Assembly: GCA_026416715.1 (NCBI GenBank)
Contig: JAOAEQ010000017.1
Location: 4,870 to 68,869, forward strand
Length of the DNA: 64,000 nucleotides
From: a bacterium
GTDB taxonomy: Bacteria; UBP4; UBA4092; JAOAEQ01
Direction: 5' to 3'
Shown: positions 51,379 through 60,130 of the stretch, piece by piece
Position numbering within the stretch: the stretch's first letter is position 1
How the letters are laid out: each line of letters starts with the position of its first letter
Notes under the pieces: generated by a model
What the model was told of the DNA's origin: nothing
Database searches by the model: none
The model's input: only the letters and a program-made list of their open reading frames with translations
Translations under genes and position numbers: made by a program

Positions 51379-51405
51379 ACCCGAATTGATTCGATCAATT
51401 CGGGT
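51379..51405. repeat. Hairpin, copy 2 of the shared 11-bp stem
   Basis: ACCCGAATTGA (51379-51389) and TCAATTCGGGT (51395-51405) flank TTCGA. The stem is identical to that at 33272, while the loop differs. It lies between convergent genes and is followed by TTCTCG, so termination is possible. Confidence 0.7.
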
Positions 51406-51432
51406 TTCTCGCCCTATATGGTATGATGTTTA

Positions 51433-52800
51433 CTACCAGAGGAAAGAAATTTCTGTTCCGAGATAATAATGGAAGAGGATCGTTTTATAATCGAATCCTT
51501 TCGTTGCCATAACTGCGGCGCCGATTTGGCATAATCCGACTCCGTGACCCCAGCCTGCGCCAAGGAGAGTAAATTGTATCGGAATACCATTGTTCCCTTT
51601 TTCAACATCAACGACAAACGCTGAACTATAGAGATGGCTCGGAGATAACGCGCTGCGGATCTTGAGCTCTTTTCCAATACGAAGCGTTTTTTTGCTGCCT
51701 ACTATATCTAGATAAATCAGCCGACCGGATATACCTCGTTTTATCGGAACTAAATCGAGTAATGTACCAATATCTTCTTGGGTTTTCTGCTGAATCAACT
51801 GCTCTAATTCTTCCCGTGGATAGACTACTTTCCAGCGGAATAAATCCGGTATCTCGCGGTCGTATTCATTTAATAACGATTCTAACACTTCCGGAGAAGC
51901 ATTGCAATATGCCGGAGGACGGTGTGTAATCCATTCACGAACGGTTATTTCATCAGTTAAATCTGGAATTTGTTTTCTGTTCGAGCCGAATTGGATTTTT
52001 TTCCCATCAATTGTTTTTAACCAGTCCTGAAATTCATTTTCTGGCGCATCAATTATATACGATAAATATGGAAAAGGTGTATCTTGCCAGACATTTTCGA
52101 AGTTTTCGGATATCCCGCCGCAACTTTTTGAATATCGGGTATCGCAGATTGTATTCTGATAGGTTAAGACTTGCCCACGAGTATCGTTTACCGCTTGCAC
52201 GGCGGTTGCGGTCATCCGTTTGAGCCCTTGATATCGCTGGCAATGGTCATCAGCGCAAACATCGAAATCAATATGCGGAGGATTATCCATCTGCGCTAAT
52301 AACCAACTTCGCGCAATTACCGTATGCGCTTGTAGTAACGCTATCGGACTAGTTCCGCTCATTTCAGAAGAGATAACACTCTGGAGATACGATTCTATTG
52401 GTAATTCGTTGATAACCGAAATGGTATCATCCTTATTTCGTCGGAACTCAATAACGCCTGGAAATGTTTGGTCTTCTTTTCGCTGCCAGTGGAATTGGAT
52501 TCCAATGGTTACATCATGCACGATAATTTTTGCGCTCTGCGGTTCAATCGGTTCAACTCGGATATATTTTGCAGGATATCGATGGAGTTCGCCGGTATGG
52601 ATATTTTGCACCTGCAGTTCCGACCCAAACAACGCGATATGCCATTTATCTCGACCACTTGGCGTTAACCGAACTGTAACCCCTTTTTCGGGAACCAGTT
52701 CAACGGGCGATGAAATGGTAAAATATGCTTCTGGTGCACGTTCGATTATTCCAACCCGAACGATAGGTTCACGGGTATATTTCTTGATTCCTTTTACCAT
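51433..52800 (-). CDS. SpoIID/LytB-domain protein
   Basis: A 455-aa protein. The SpoIID domain is shown by YLQSVISSEMSGTSPIALLQAHTVIARSWLLAQM, DTRYSKSCGGISENFENVWQDTPFPYL and the C-terminal GAGWGHGVGLCQIGAAVMATKGFDYKTILFHYYLGTEI. The family comprises lytic transglycosylases acting on denuded peptidoglycan and outside spore formers is often found in envelope biogenesis. No signal peptide is evident, so export is uncertain. It follows the BadF-type kinase gene on the same strand after 73 bp. A role in wall remodelling fits. Confidence 0.92.
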   Translation of the reverse strand: MVKGIKKYTREPIVRVGIIERAPEAYFTISSPVELVPEKGVTVRLTPSGRDKWHIALFGSELQVQNIHTGELHRYPAKYIRVEPIEPQSAKIIVHDVTIGIQFHWQRKEDQTFPGVIEFRRNKDDTISVINELPIESYLQSVISSEMSGTSPIALLQAHTVIARSWLLAQMDNPPHIDFDVCADDHCQRYQGLKRMTATAVQAVNDTRGQVLTYQNTICDTRYSKSCGGISENFENVWQDTPFPYLSYIIDAPENEFQDWLKTIDGKKIQFGSNRKQIPDLTDEITVREWITHRPPAYCNASPEVLESLLNEYDREIPDLFRWKVVYPREELEQLIQQKTQEDIGTLLDLVPIKRGISGRLIYLDIVGSKKTLRIGKELKIRSALSPSHLYSSAFVVDVEKGNNGIPIQFTLLGAGWGHGVGLCQIGAAVMATKGFDYKTILFHYYLGTEISFLW

Positions 52801-52873
52801 ACAATGCTCAAATGTTCATTTCTGATTCAACCTAACCTACAGTTGAAGGTTGATCATCCTTTTTAGGGTTAAA

Positions 52874-53860
52874 TTAACTGATAACTTTTGTCCAGCTCTG
52901 TTCGATATTCGATAAAATTTCTGGCGTAACGTTGATACCGCAATCTTTCATCGCTAGCAGAATTGCGCCGATAACCGGTTCATATTTCGGAAGAACCACT
53001 TCTGCATGGGGAGCGACTTTTGCTAGTCTTGGTTTGAGTTTTTCAACATACACCGGCTGATGGCTAAAGGTGCCGCCGCTCAGCACAATTTTAAATGTAT
53101 CGTTTTTCATTTTCAATCCTTTAACCGTCGCTTTCACCATTTGCGCTACCCCTCGACAAGCTAAATCAATTATTTTCTCAGCAACTTTATCTCCTTCATT
53201 ATACGCTTCAAAAACGAGCGGCGCTAGCTCCGCTACCACCGGTTTCGATAACCCGCCATTCTCAGATAACGACCATTTCACGAGATTATCCTGATGTTTC
53301 AAATTTAATGCGGTTAGTATTTTTTTGGTTAATTTCGTTTTCGGTCCGCGTTTATCATACGCGCGCATAACCGCTTTCAACGCTTCCTGACCGAACTGAT
53401 ATGCCGCACCTTCATCAGCAAGAATATGTCCCCAACCGCCAGTCCGTTTTGTCTCTCCAGCTTTATTGATTCCAAAAACGACCGACCCGGTACCGGAAAT
53501 AACAATTATCCCCGGTTCAGATAGGGTTCCGGCAGCTAATCCAATTAAGAAATCCGGCACGATTTGCAATCGGGTCATTAACCCGCCGAAACGTAACGCT
53601 TGGGTTATCGTTTCCCTATCTTCTTGTCGTCCGGCTCCGGCAAGGCCTAAACAAACTGATTCAACCCTGTTTTTATCAATATTCTGCGACGCGGCGAGTT
53701 CGTCTAAAATTGAAAGTAAGTTTTCACGGGCTTTATCAATCCCGACCTGCAGATAATTACTGGAATCTCGTTTCGTCGCTTTTAATAGATTCCCTTGGAT
53801 ATCAGCGATAATCCCTAAAGTTTTGGTACCGCCTCCATCTACTCCAATAACATATGGCAT
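52874..53860 (-). CDS. BadF/BadG-type ATPase, N-acetylglucosamine-kinase-like
   Basis: A 328-aa ASKHA-fold protein. GVDGGGTKTLGIIAD is phosphate loop 1, CLGLAGAGRQEDRE with IVISGTGSVVFGINKAGETKRTGGWGHILADEGAAYQFG is the family's central block with the catalytic region, and KIVLSGGTFSHQPVY completes the second lobe. This pattern is typical of eukaryote-like GlcNAc kinases in bacteria rather than benzoyl-CoA reductase activators, which carry a CxxC cluster absent here. It likely phosphorylates amino sugars recovered from peptidoglycan, consistent with the SpoIID gene next to it. Confidence 0.9.
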   Translation of the reverse strand: MPYVIGVDGGGTKTLGIIADIQGNLLKATKRDSSNYLQVGIDKARENLLSILDELAASQNIDKNRVESVCLGLAGAGRQEDRETITQALRFGGLMTRLQIVPDFLIGLAAGTLSEPGIIVISGTGSVVFGINKAGETKRTGGWGHILADEGAAYQFGQEALKAVMRAYDKRGPKTKLTKKILTALNLKHQDNLVKWSLSENGGLSKPVVAELAPLVFEAYNEGDKVAEKIIDLACRGVAQMVKATVKGLKMKNDTFKIVLSGGTFSHQPVYVEKLKPRLAKVAPHAEVVLPKYEPVIGAILLAMKDCGINVTPEILSNIEQSWTKVIS

Positions 53861-53884
53861 AATACAATCCTTTCTTATGGCATT

Positions 53885-53912
53885 AGAATTTTGGATTTTA
53901 AAGTTATAGTTT
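53885..53912. repeat. Heptamer-register stretch upstream of the BadF gene
   Basis: Words AGAATTT, TGGATTT, TAAAGTT, ATAGTTT keep a 7-base register in the 87-bp gap before the pilT-type gene end. Only one arm is visible. Confidence 0.35.
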
Positions 53913-53947
53913 TTTTCTCGCTATTTCGTCCGCCCTTTCAGACGTAG

Positions 53948-55021
53948 TTAGCCTGATGTCATCCCGCGAATCCGAAGTTTTAAGTCGTTCGGACTATCCG
54001 CAGCAAGTAATGCATCATCGAGCGTGATAATTTTATTTTTATATAATTCAAATATTGCCTGATCGAAAGTTTGCATTCCGTCTTTTGTTCCCGCAGCAAT
54101 GGTCGCTTTAAGCTGCAAAATTTCTCCTTTACGTAAGATATCTGCAATTCGCGGTGTATTCAGCATAATCTCAATTGCCACTACTCGCCCTGACCCATCA
54201 CCTTTAGGTATAAGCCGTTGGGAAAGTATCGCTTTTAAATTATAGGATAACTGGGTGTATACGCGACCATGCTCGTGCGGTGGGAAAAATTGTAAAATCC
54301 GTTCCATCGTCTGATTTGCATTGGTTGAATGGAGTGTGCTCAGAACTAAATGACCGGTTTCAGCATAATTAATCGCAGCAGTTACCGTTTCAACGTTCCG
54401 CATTTCACCAATGAGAATAACATCCGGACTCTGCCGCAGAACAGATAATAATGCTTTTTCAAACGACACGGTATCCGTTCCGACCTCTCGTTGGGAAACT
54501 AGACTCTTTTTATTAGTATGTAAGAATTCGATGGGATCTTCCAGCGTAATAATATGCCCGGTTTTCTCCTGGTTCCGATACTCAATCATTGCCGCAAGCG
54601 TCGTTGATTTGCCGGAACCTGCCGCACCGGTTACTAAAATCAATCCACGCGGTTCTAATGCTAATTGCTTTAATATTGGCGGTAACCCCAGTTCATCTAT
54701 CGTGGGAATAACGGTTCGGACTTGACGAAATACCAACGCTACAGTACCCCGCTGCTTATAGATATTTCCGCGAAACCGAGCGATTCCAGGCAGAGAATAC
54801 GCTAGATTGATTTCCGGATCGATGGAAAACGTTCGTTTCTGCTCAGCGGTCATAATCGAGTCCGCTATTCCCTGCGTATCTTGAGGCATCAACTCCGGCA
54901 TATCTAACGGCTGATTTATCCCCTGGATCCGAATTACCGGCGGACTCCCGACAATCAGATATAAATCTGATGCTTGTCGTTCCGCAGTGATTTTTAATAA
55001 TTCTTCAATATTAAACGCCAT
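53948..55021 (-). CDS. PilT-type retraction ATPase (second copy)
   Basis: A 357-aa type IV pilus twitching ATPase. GAAGSGKSTTLAAMIEY (Walker A), IITLEDPIEFLHTNKKSLVSQREVGTDTVSFEKALLSVLRQSPDVILIGEMRNVETV (Asp and Walker B boxes; only short parts are diagnostic) and HLVLSTLHSTNANQTMERIL (His box) are all present. It starts 30 bp after the first pilT gene on the same strand and shares its overall layout, so the pair arose by duplication. The second copy may act as PilU. The Walker A glycine-rich loop has Ala-Ala where the first copy has Pro-Thr. Confidence 0.92.
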   Translation of the reverse strand: MAFNIEELLKITAERQASDLYLIVGSPPVIRIQGINQPLDMPELMPQDTQGIADSIMTAEQKRTFSIDPEINLAYSLPGIARFRGNIYKQRGTVALVFRQVRTVIPTIDELGLPPILKQLALEPRGLILVTGAAGSGKSTTLAAMIEYRNQEKTGHIITLEDPIEFLHTNKKSLVSQREVGTDTVSFEKALLSVLRQSPDVILIGEMRNVETVTAAINYAETGHLVLSTLHSTNANQTMERILQFFPPHEHGRVYTQLSYNLKAILSQRLIPKGDGSGRVVAIEIMLNTPRIADILRKGEILQLKATIAAGTKDGMQTFDQAIFELYKNKIITLDDALLAADSPNDLKLRIRGMTSG

Positions 55022-55051
55022 ATCGTATGTTTCAGATTTCGCTGTCCGCCT

Positions 55052-56122
55052 CTATTTCATTGGAGCATATTGCGCAAACGCTTCTTTATTAATCGCGCGT
55101 TCATACGCATCTACCCCTTTAATTTTCCCTTGCATTACCAACGTTTTCAGATGCTGGTCAAGACTTTGCATCCCGAATTTAGCGCTGGTCTGAATGATTG
55201 ACGGTAATTGATGCGTTTTTCCTTCGCGAATTAATGCTCGTACCGCTGGCGTACCCACCATAATCTCTAGCGCACAAACCCGACCCATACCATCCACGGT
55301 CGGGATTAAGGTCTGACAAACCACCCCAGCTAACGATTCACTCAATTGCGCGCGAATTTGCGCTTGTTGATGCGTCGGAAAAATATCAATGATCCGGTCA
55401 ATCGTTTGCGGAGCAGAGTTGGTATGTAACGTAGCAAAAACTAAATGACCGGTTTCCGCTGCAGAAATCGCCATTGCGGTTGTTTCTAAATCCCGCATTT
55501 CACCAACTAAAATAACATCCGGGTCCTCTCGTAACGCAGCGCGTAACGCATTCGCAAACGATTTGGTATGGGAACCTACTTCGCGCTGGTTAACCATACA
55601 TCGTTTATTATGATGGACAAACTCTATCGGGTCTTCGATAGTAATAATATGGTCTTCTCGTTCTTCATTCACCGCATCAATTAACGCAGCTAACGTCGTT
55701 GATTTCCCGGAACCAGTCGGCCCGGTAACTAAAACGAGACCGCGATGGAGATGCGTGAACTGTAATAATGTTTCCGGTAATCCGAGTTCAGCAATTGTTT
55801 TAATTTTGGTTGGAATGATACGAAATACAACCCCTTCTCCACGCCGCTGATAAAACGTATTTACTCGGAATCGAGCAATATTCTCCAGTTCTATCGAGAA
55901 ATCCATTTCTAGATTCGCTTCGAATTTCGCTTTCTGGTCATCGGTTAAAATATCATATAACAGGATATGCAGGTCTTCTTTCGATAATGGTTTTTCATCA
56001 ATCAGCTGGAGTTTTCCATGAACGCGCATCATCGGCGGGACGCCAGCAGAAAGATGAAGGTCAGACCCCGATTCTTCTTTCAACTTAGTTAACATTGTAG
56101 CAATATCCATAGCTATACTCAA
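55052..56122 (-). CDS. pilT: PilT-type retraction ATPase
   Basis: A 356-aa hexameric ATPase that drives type IV pilus retraction. Landmarks: DLHLSAGVPPMMRVHG in the N-terminal PAS-like domain, VTGPTGSGKSTTLAALIDA (Walker A), IITIEDPIEFVHHNKRCMVNQREVG, LREDPDVILVGEMRDLETTAMAISAAETGHLVFATLHTNSAPQTIDRIID (short parts diagnostic) and a typical C-terminal region. It lies 21 bp after the MshEN gene and 30 bp before the second pilT gene in a minus-strand operon. No pilB, pilC or pilin gene is in the window. Confidence 0.95.
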   Translation of the reverse strand: MSIAMDIATMLTKLKEESGSDLHLSAGVPPMMRVHGKLQLIDEKPLSKEDLHILLYDILTDDQKAKFEANLEMDFSIELENIARFRVNTFYQRRGEGVVFRIIPTKIKTIAELGLPETLLQFTHLHRGLVLVTGPTGSGKSTTLAALIDAVNEEREDHIITIEDPIEFVHHNKRCMVNQREVGSHTKSFANALRAALREDPDVILVGEMRDLETTAMAISAAETGHLVFATLHTNSAPQTIDRIIDIFPTHQQAQIRAQLSESLAGVVCQTLIPTVDGMGRVCALEIMVGTPAVRALIREGKTHQLPSIIQTSAKFGMQSLDQHLKTLVMQGKIKGVDAYERAINKEAFAQYAPMK

Positions 56123-56143
56123 TCCTAATTTCGCTGGGTAACA

Positions 56144-56953
56144 CTACACCATGGCAATTCCAGAAATTGTTGAACTTTCTAATTGATTATATATGGTTAA
56201 ACATCGATTCCGTAATTCAGTAAAGATTGATTCGTCAATGAGTTGATGTTTTTTCGCAAGCAACAATAGCGGGATATATTTTCGAATCTGATTTTGTGCG
56301 GCTTGGTCATCGTTTTGCGCCGTATACGTTAGTAGGGTTACTACGGCGGCGCGCATTTCATCGCCTAACGTCCGCTGAAGTTCTGCTGGAAAACCATTCG
56401 TTATCTTCAGAATCTGGTCAGCTAAATCTAACGCCGCTTGAAATACTTCGCGCTGTTCGAAATCAAACTGGTGGATAGGTTGTTTTTTCGCCCGATGCCG
56501 ACCTCCGTTTTTCTTAAATACTACTTCAATAACATTACGAATTGCACTGCTTAATCCAATTGCTGGTTTAATTTTACAACCGGTTTGCACGACAAAGACC
56601 GTTATGGCTTCCTGGTCAGTCGGGTCAACCATAACCATCGTTAATTCATCATTCACTTTCAATAAGGGAACCGCTTGATATTTCTCTAAAACCTCTACGG
56701 GGATTAACGAGATTACCGCCGGATCTACCATATCCGGCGAAAGCTGAACATACGGTAGCTGCAGTTGTTCGCTTAGCACATAGTTTACCGCATCTTCGCT
56801 TACGATCTGCCGGTCGATGAGAATTGCCCCAAGCCGTTTTTTCGTTGTTTTCTGTTCTTCTAATGCAGCCGCAAGTTGCTCTCTAGAAATCAGGTTATAT
56901 CGAAGTAGTAAATCACCTAATCGCGGTGGAGTTGATGTGTTAGTTCCTGCCAT
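56144..56953 (-). CDS. MshEN/T2SSE-N domain protein without ATPase domain
   Basis: A 269-aa protein. Residues 10-150 match the N-terminal domain of PilB/GspE-type ATPases: LGDLLLRYNLISREQLAAALEEQ, LGAILIDRQIVSEDAVNYVLSEQLQLPYVQL, IPVEVLEKYQAVPLL and VMVDPTDQEA, a form able to bind cyclic-di-GMP in MshE. The Walker motifs are absent; the rest (from about 165) is a predicted helical domain of unknown role. It precedes pilT by 21 bp, so it may regulate the retraction ATPases through cyclic-di-GMP (inference). Confidence 0.88.
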   Translation of the reverse strand: MAGTNTSTPPRLGDLLLRYNLISREQLAAALEEQKTTKKRLGAILIDRQIVSEDAVNYVLSEQLQLPYVQLSPDMVDPAVISLIPVEVLEKYQAVPLLKVNDELTMVMVDPTDQEAITVFVVQTGCKIKPAIGLSSAIRNVIEVVFKKNGGRHRAKKQPIHQFDFEQREVFQAALDLADQILKITNGFPAELQRTLGDEMRAAVVTLLTYTAQNDDQAAQNQIRKYIPLLLLAKKHQLIDESIFTELRNRCLTIYNQLESSTISGIAMV

Positions 56954-57016
56954 ACGATAAAATAGTTTGTTGTTTCATTGAGGGGTATATGCTCGGTTCT
57001 CGTTCAAGGTAATGAC

Positions 57017-57742
57017 CTATTTTTGTACCACATTATCCTCTTCATTCCAATAGAGAATCCGCGCACAGTTCTCGCATTTAATAATTCGCTCATTCTTTTT
57101 CACCTCATTCACCACTTGCGGCGGAAGACGAAGAAAACATCCTTGACAAACATCACCTTTAATTGAAACGAGCGCTAAGCCATTATATCGCTTACTAATT
57201 CGTTGATAGACGTTTAATAGACTCGGTTCGATATTGTTCGCTAACGTTGCCCGTTCTGTTTCATAGCGTGCTATTTGCTCTTTTAATTCTGCCTCCTCGC
57301 GGTGGATTTTCTTTTCTTCTTCAGCGAACCTCTGTTTTCCTTCTTCAACTTTTTTCTTTTCTTCATCCCAGACACGTTTGATATTATCAATTTTATCCAT
57401 CAATTCAAGAATTTTATCTTCTGTTTTTGAAATTTTTTCTTTCGCTAGAGCAATTTCATGTTTCAGCGCATTATATTGTTCATTCGTTTTAACTGCATAA
57501 AGCTGGACACTGAATTTTTTAACGTTCTCTTCGTCTTCTTTAAGGTTCATTTCGCAGGTATGCCGGTCTTTGGAAAGCTGCTCAAACGTTTGGCGAGCTG
57601 CGTCACATTTCGCAATTAACGTATTCAGCGCTTGTTTTTGTTCATTCAATTTTTTCGGTAATTCATCCAATTTCGTTCGAAGCGATATGATTTGGGTATC
57701 AATTTTTTGTAATTCGATAAGTTGGTTTAGACTTGTATTCAA
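57017..57742 (-). CDS. Coiled-coil C4 zinc-ribbon protein (CdsZ/DUF164 type)
   Basis: A 241-aa protein. About residues 5-175 form a long coiled coil (LNQLIELQKIDTQIISLRTKL and an extended Glu/Lys-rich stretch), followed by GDVCQGCFLRLPPQV and IIKCENCARILYW, two C-x2-C knuckles of the C4 zinc ribbon. The family is widespread; CdsZ in chlamydia-like systems links to type III secretion, but a general role is not known. It is the first gene in the minus-strand run MshEN-pilT-pilT, separated by 63 bp. Confidence 0.9.
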   Translation of the reverse strand: MNTSLNQLIELQKIDTQIISLRTKLDELPKKLNEQKQALNTLIAKCDAARQTFEQLSKDRHTCEMNLKEDEENVKKFSVQLYAVKTNEQYNALKHEIALAKEKISKTEDKILELMDKIDNIKRVWDEEKKKVEEGKQRFAEEEKKIHREEAELKEQIARYETERATLANNIEPSLLNVYQRISKRYNGLALVSIKGDVCQGCFLRLPPQVVNEVKKNERIIKCENCARILYWNEEDNVVQK

Positions 57743-57891
57743 AACGAATATTCCTCCAGTACGTTCAATACGGTTATCATAACTATATTTTATAGCATTG
57801 AATGCGAATTATGTCAAAATGAATTTGCGTATTTCCTTTACTATACTGATAAGACAATGCTACAATAATTTTATACGAGCATTGAAAAACT

Positions 57892-58797
57892 ATGCTGGAT
57901 TATTGTAGATATATATTATATATCAGTTTACTATCATTTAGCATATCGCTAGCTATCGCTGAAGAAATCGGATTCGGCGGGTTAGGAATTCAAATATCGC
58001 AAGACGGTAACCGATTTACTATCCTTGGGGTACTTCCCAATACTCCTGCGGAGAAAGCAGAGTTACCTACCGGGGCGAGTATCGTTGCGATTAATGGGGA
58101 ACCTACTGCCGGAAAAACACTCGAAGAAATTGTCGCTCAACTGCGGGGAGAAGTCGGTACCTCAGTTAGGTTAACCATCACTATTCCGCGAACCGACCCA
58201 GCTTCGGCGGAAACTCGCGAAATCGAACTCCGCCGTGAATTCATTAAGGTACCGCCAGGATTATTCGCTCCGGATACAACACCTCGTGCTCCATCTCCTT
58301 CAGCATCAGGTATCCCGATACGCGGGTCGGTAACCTTCTATATTATTACTATACCAAAATCTGGCGAAATTAAAATCGGAACGACAACGTTAATTCGATT
58401 AATGCTTGAAAATCCGAAAGGCGTTTATGCAGATAAAATCGCTATGTACCTTAAATATGACCCGCACATTTTTCATGGATATACTCCGCTATTCGATATT
58501 AACACAGTATTACTTGCTGGATGGACTCAAGAGACAGTCGCGCAAGATACGACTTCCGGTAGCATCTATTTTGCGTTTCGAACACCTACGGCACAACTTA
58601 TAAAATCCGGTTGTCTTGCGGAAATTCGGTTAATCCCGCACCAAGCGACGTTCGACACCCAAATCCAGTATCTGTTTAACGAATGGGAACGAGAACCTAA
58701 TACCGTATTCATCTATCGTGGAAAAGATTTGTTGGGTAGTGAACTCGACCATAACGATGGCACAATGGGAGTTAGATTAAGAATCAATAAAGATTAA
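57892..58797 (+). CDS. Secreted PDZ and cohesin-like domain protein
   Basis: A 301-aa exported protein. MLDYCRYILYISLLSFSISLAIA is a signal peptide. A PDZ domain follows (about residues 24-120) with FGGLGIQISQDGNRFTILGVLPNTPAEKAELPTGASIVAINGEP. A second, beta-rich domain (about 140-290) with VTFYIITIPKSGEIKIGTTTLIRL and KIAMYLKYDPHIF resembles a cohesin/carbohydrate-binding-like jelly roll, weakly. No protease domain is attached, so it may act as an adaptor. It ends 16 bp before the NMT1-like gene and may be co-transcribed with it. Confidence 0.75.
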   Translation: MLDYCRYILYISLLSFSISLAIAEEIGFGGLGIQISQDGNRFTILGVLPNTPAEKAELPTGASIVAINGEPTAGKTLEEIVAQLRGEVGTSVRLTITIPRTDPASAETREIELRREFIKVPPGLFAPDTTPRAPSPSASGIPIRGSVTFYIITIPKSGEIKIGTTTLIRLMLENPKGVYADKIAMYLKYDPHIFHGYTPLFDINTVLLAGWTQETVAQDTTSGSIYFAFRTPTAQLIKSGCLAEIRLIPHQATFDTQIQYLFNEWEREPNTVFIYRGKDLLGSELDHNDGTMGVRLRINKD

Positions 58798-58807
58798 ATA
58801 TAGAGAA

Positions 58808-58970
58808 ATCCAAATGTCCCATCGTAAATGTCAAATACAGCATACATCAAAAATGCAAATCATAATCCCGCTACGATTTTGGCGTTTGCCCGTTCCATCG
58901 TTCCGGTTAAAGCTTTTAGAACTTTCATTCGGAATTTGGATTTTGGTGTTTGGCCTTTGTTTTCTAACCG
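58808..58970. repeat. Heptamer-register palindrome overlapping the NMT1-like gene start
   Basis: The left arm (58808-58863) is a run of 7-base words such as ATCCAAA, TCGTAAA, TGTCAAA, TACATCA. The right arm (58929-58970) holds TCGGAAT, TTGGATT, TTGGTGT, TTGGCCT. The arms are roughly complementary. The ATG at 58814 lies inside the left arm. Confidence 0.65.
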
Positions 58971-59980
58971 GCTGTGGTTCTTCCAAAAAAGGAATAGGAA
59001 ATGAACTAGAGAGAGTCACGTTACGGTTGAATGGAGAACTCGGAGTCCAATATGCTGGATATTATACCGCACTAACGAAAGGATTTTATCTTCAGGAAGG
59101 GTTAGAGGTTAAAATCAATCCGAGCGATTGGGAAGATGCTCCGGAAGAGTATATCTTATCAGGAAATGAAACGTTTGGCGTAACCTGGCTTCCTAATCTC
59201 TTGGTATCTAGGGATAAAGGGAAACCATTGGTTCATATCGCCCAAATTTTTCAACGGAGCGGGTTGCGGATTATTGCTAAAAAATCCAGCGGGATTCAAG
59301 AACCAACTGATTTGATCCATAAACGGCTCGGACTCTGGTCGAAAAACCGCGAATATGGAATTATGACCTTTTTAACCCTAGCGGGACTCGATGCAAATAT
59401 TGTTAAACTTCTCCCGCAGAAGAAAACGATAAAACCGTTCCTTGAGAATCAGGTTGATGCTATTCCAGTTATGGTCTATGACGGTTACATAACCCTACTT
59501 GAAAAAGGCATTGATACAACTGCTCTGACTATTTTTGATGCTGCAACCCCACTTGAAGTTTCTGGACAAACGTTACCGTGGGGATTATTAGAAGACGGAA
59601 TTTTTGTTACGGAAAAGACGTTACACGAACAACCGGAACTCTGTGAACGCTTCTTGCGTGCAACTCTAAAAGGATGGCAATACGCGCTCGATAATCCAGG
59701 TGAAGCGGTAGAGATTGTCTTAAGTTATGATACTCAGAATATCTTGAAACGGGAACATGAACTTGCAGGATTGCGCGAAATCATCAAACTTATCCGGCCG
59801 GAATTGACTACGATGTCGTTAGGTGAACCGACTGCAGTTAAAAAATCGTATCCGCTCGGATATCTTAATCTCAACGAATTTAACCGCTGTGTTGAACTTC
59901 TCCGCAAACAAGGATATCTTACCCAAGATGCTAGTTCTACCGCTTATACACACGCTATTTGGGAAAAAAGCCGCAAATAG
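58814..59980 (+). CDS. NMT1/THI5-like substrate-binding lipoprotein
   Basis: A 388-aa lipoprotein. The first 53 residues hold a signal peptide whose hydrophobic core, FGIWILVFGLCFLTGC, ends in a good lipobox (LTGC); this core is encoded by a palindromic repeat arm. The mature part is an NMT1/SsuA-type periplasmic-binding protein: VQYAGYYTALTKGFYLQEGLEV, FGVTWLPNLLVSRDKGKPLVHIAQIFQRSGLRIIAKKSSGI. Such proteins bind thiamine-pyrimidine precursors or sulfonates. No ABC permease or ATPase gene follows. ATG 58853 is an alternative start, since no ribosome-binding site is clear at 58814. Confidence 0.85.
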   Translation: MSHRKCQIQHTSKMQIIIPLRFWRLPVPSFRLKLLELSFGIWILVFGLCFLTGCGSSKKGIGNELERVTLRLNGELGVQYAGYYTALTKGFYLQEGLEVKINPSDWEDAPEEYILSGNETFGVTWLPNLLVSRDKGKPLVHIAQIFQRSGLRIIAKKSSGIQEPTDLIHKRLGLWSKNREYGIMTFLTLAGLDANIVKLLPQKKTIKPFLENQVDAIPVMVYDGYITLLEKGIDTTALTIFDAATPLEVSGQTLPWGLLEDGIFVTEKTLHEQPELCERFLRATLKGWQYALDNPGEAVEIVLSYDTQNILKREHELAGLREIIKLIRPELTTMSLGEPTAVKKSYPLGYLNLNEFNRCVELLRKQGYLTQDASSTAYTHAIWEKSRK

Positions 59981-60066
59981 TAAAATATTACGTTCATTAA
60001 ATCAATAATTCCGTACTTCTTATATAATTTTATGTAAAAACCATTATATCTACAGGCGGGGTGTCC

Positions 60067-60091
60067 ACGAACGAGATATTATCTCGTTCGT
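60067..60091. terminator. Perfect hairpin between convergent genes
   Basis: ACGAACGAGAT (60067-60077) and ATCTCGTTCGT (60081-60091) form an 11-bp stem with a 3-base loop. It lies between two convergent genes and probably limits read-through. Its GCGGGGT flank resembles the flank of the hairpin at 33272 on the opposite strand. Confidence 0.6.
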
Positions 60092-60130
60092 AGCTGCTCC
60101 GGAATCAGTCAACCGTCCGACCGGTTTTAG

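Noticed and set aside
51266-51466. Plus-strand ORF of 66 codons as a gene
   Set aside because: It runs across the hairpin repeat at 51379, has no ribosome-binding site and reads as random hydrophobic sequence.
52874-53860. Benzoyl-CoA reductase activase (BadF sense) role
   Set aside because: The cluster-binding Cys motif of activases is absent and the sequence fits GlcNAc-kinase-like members better.
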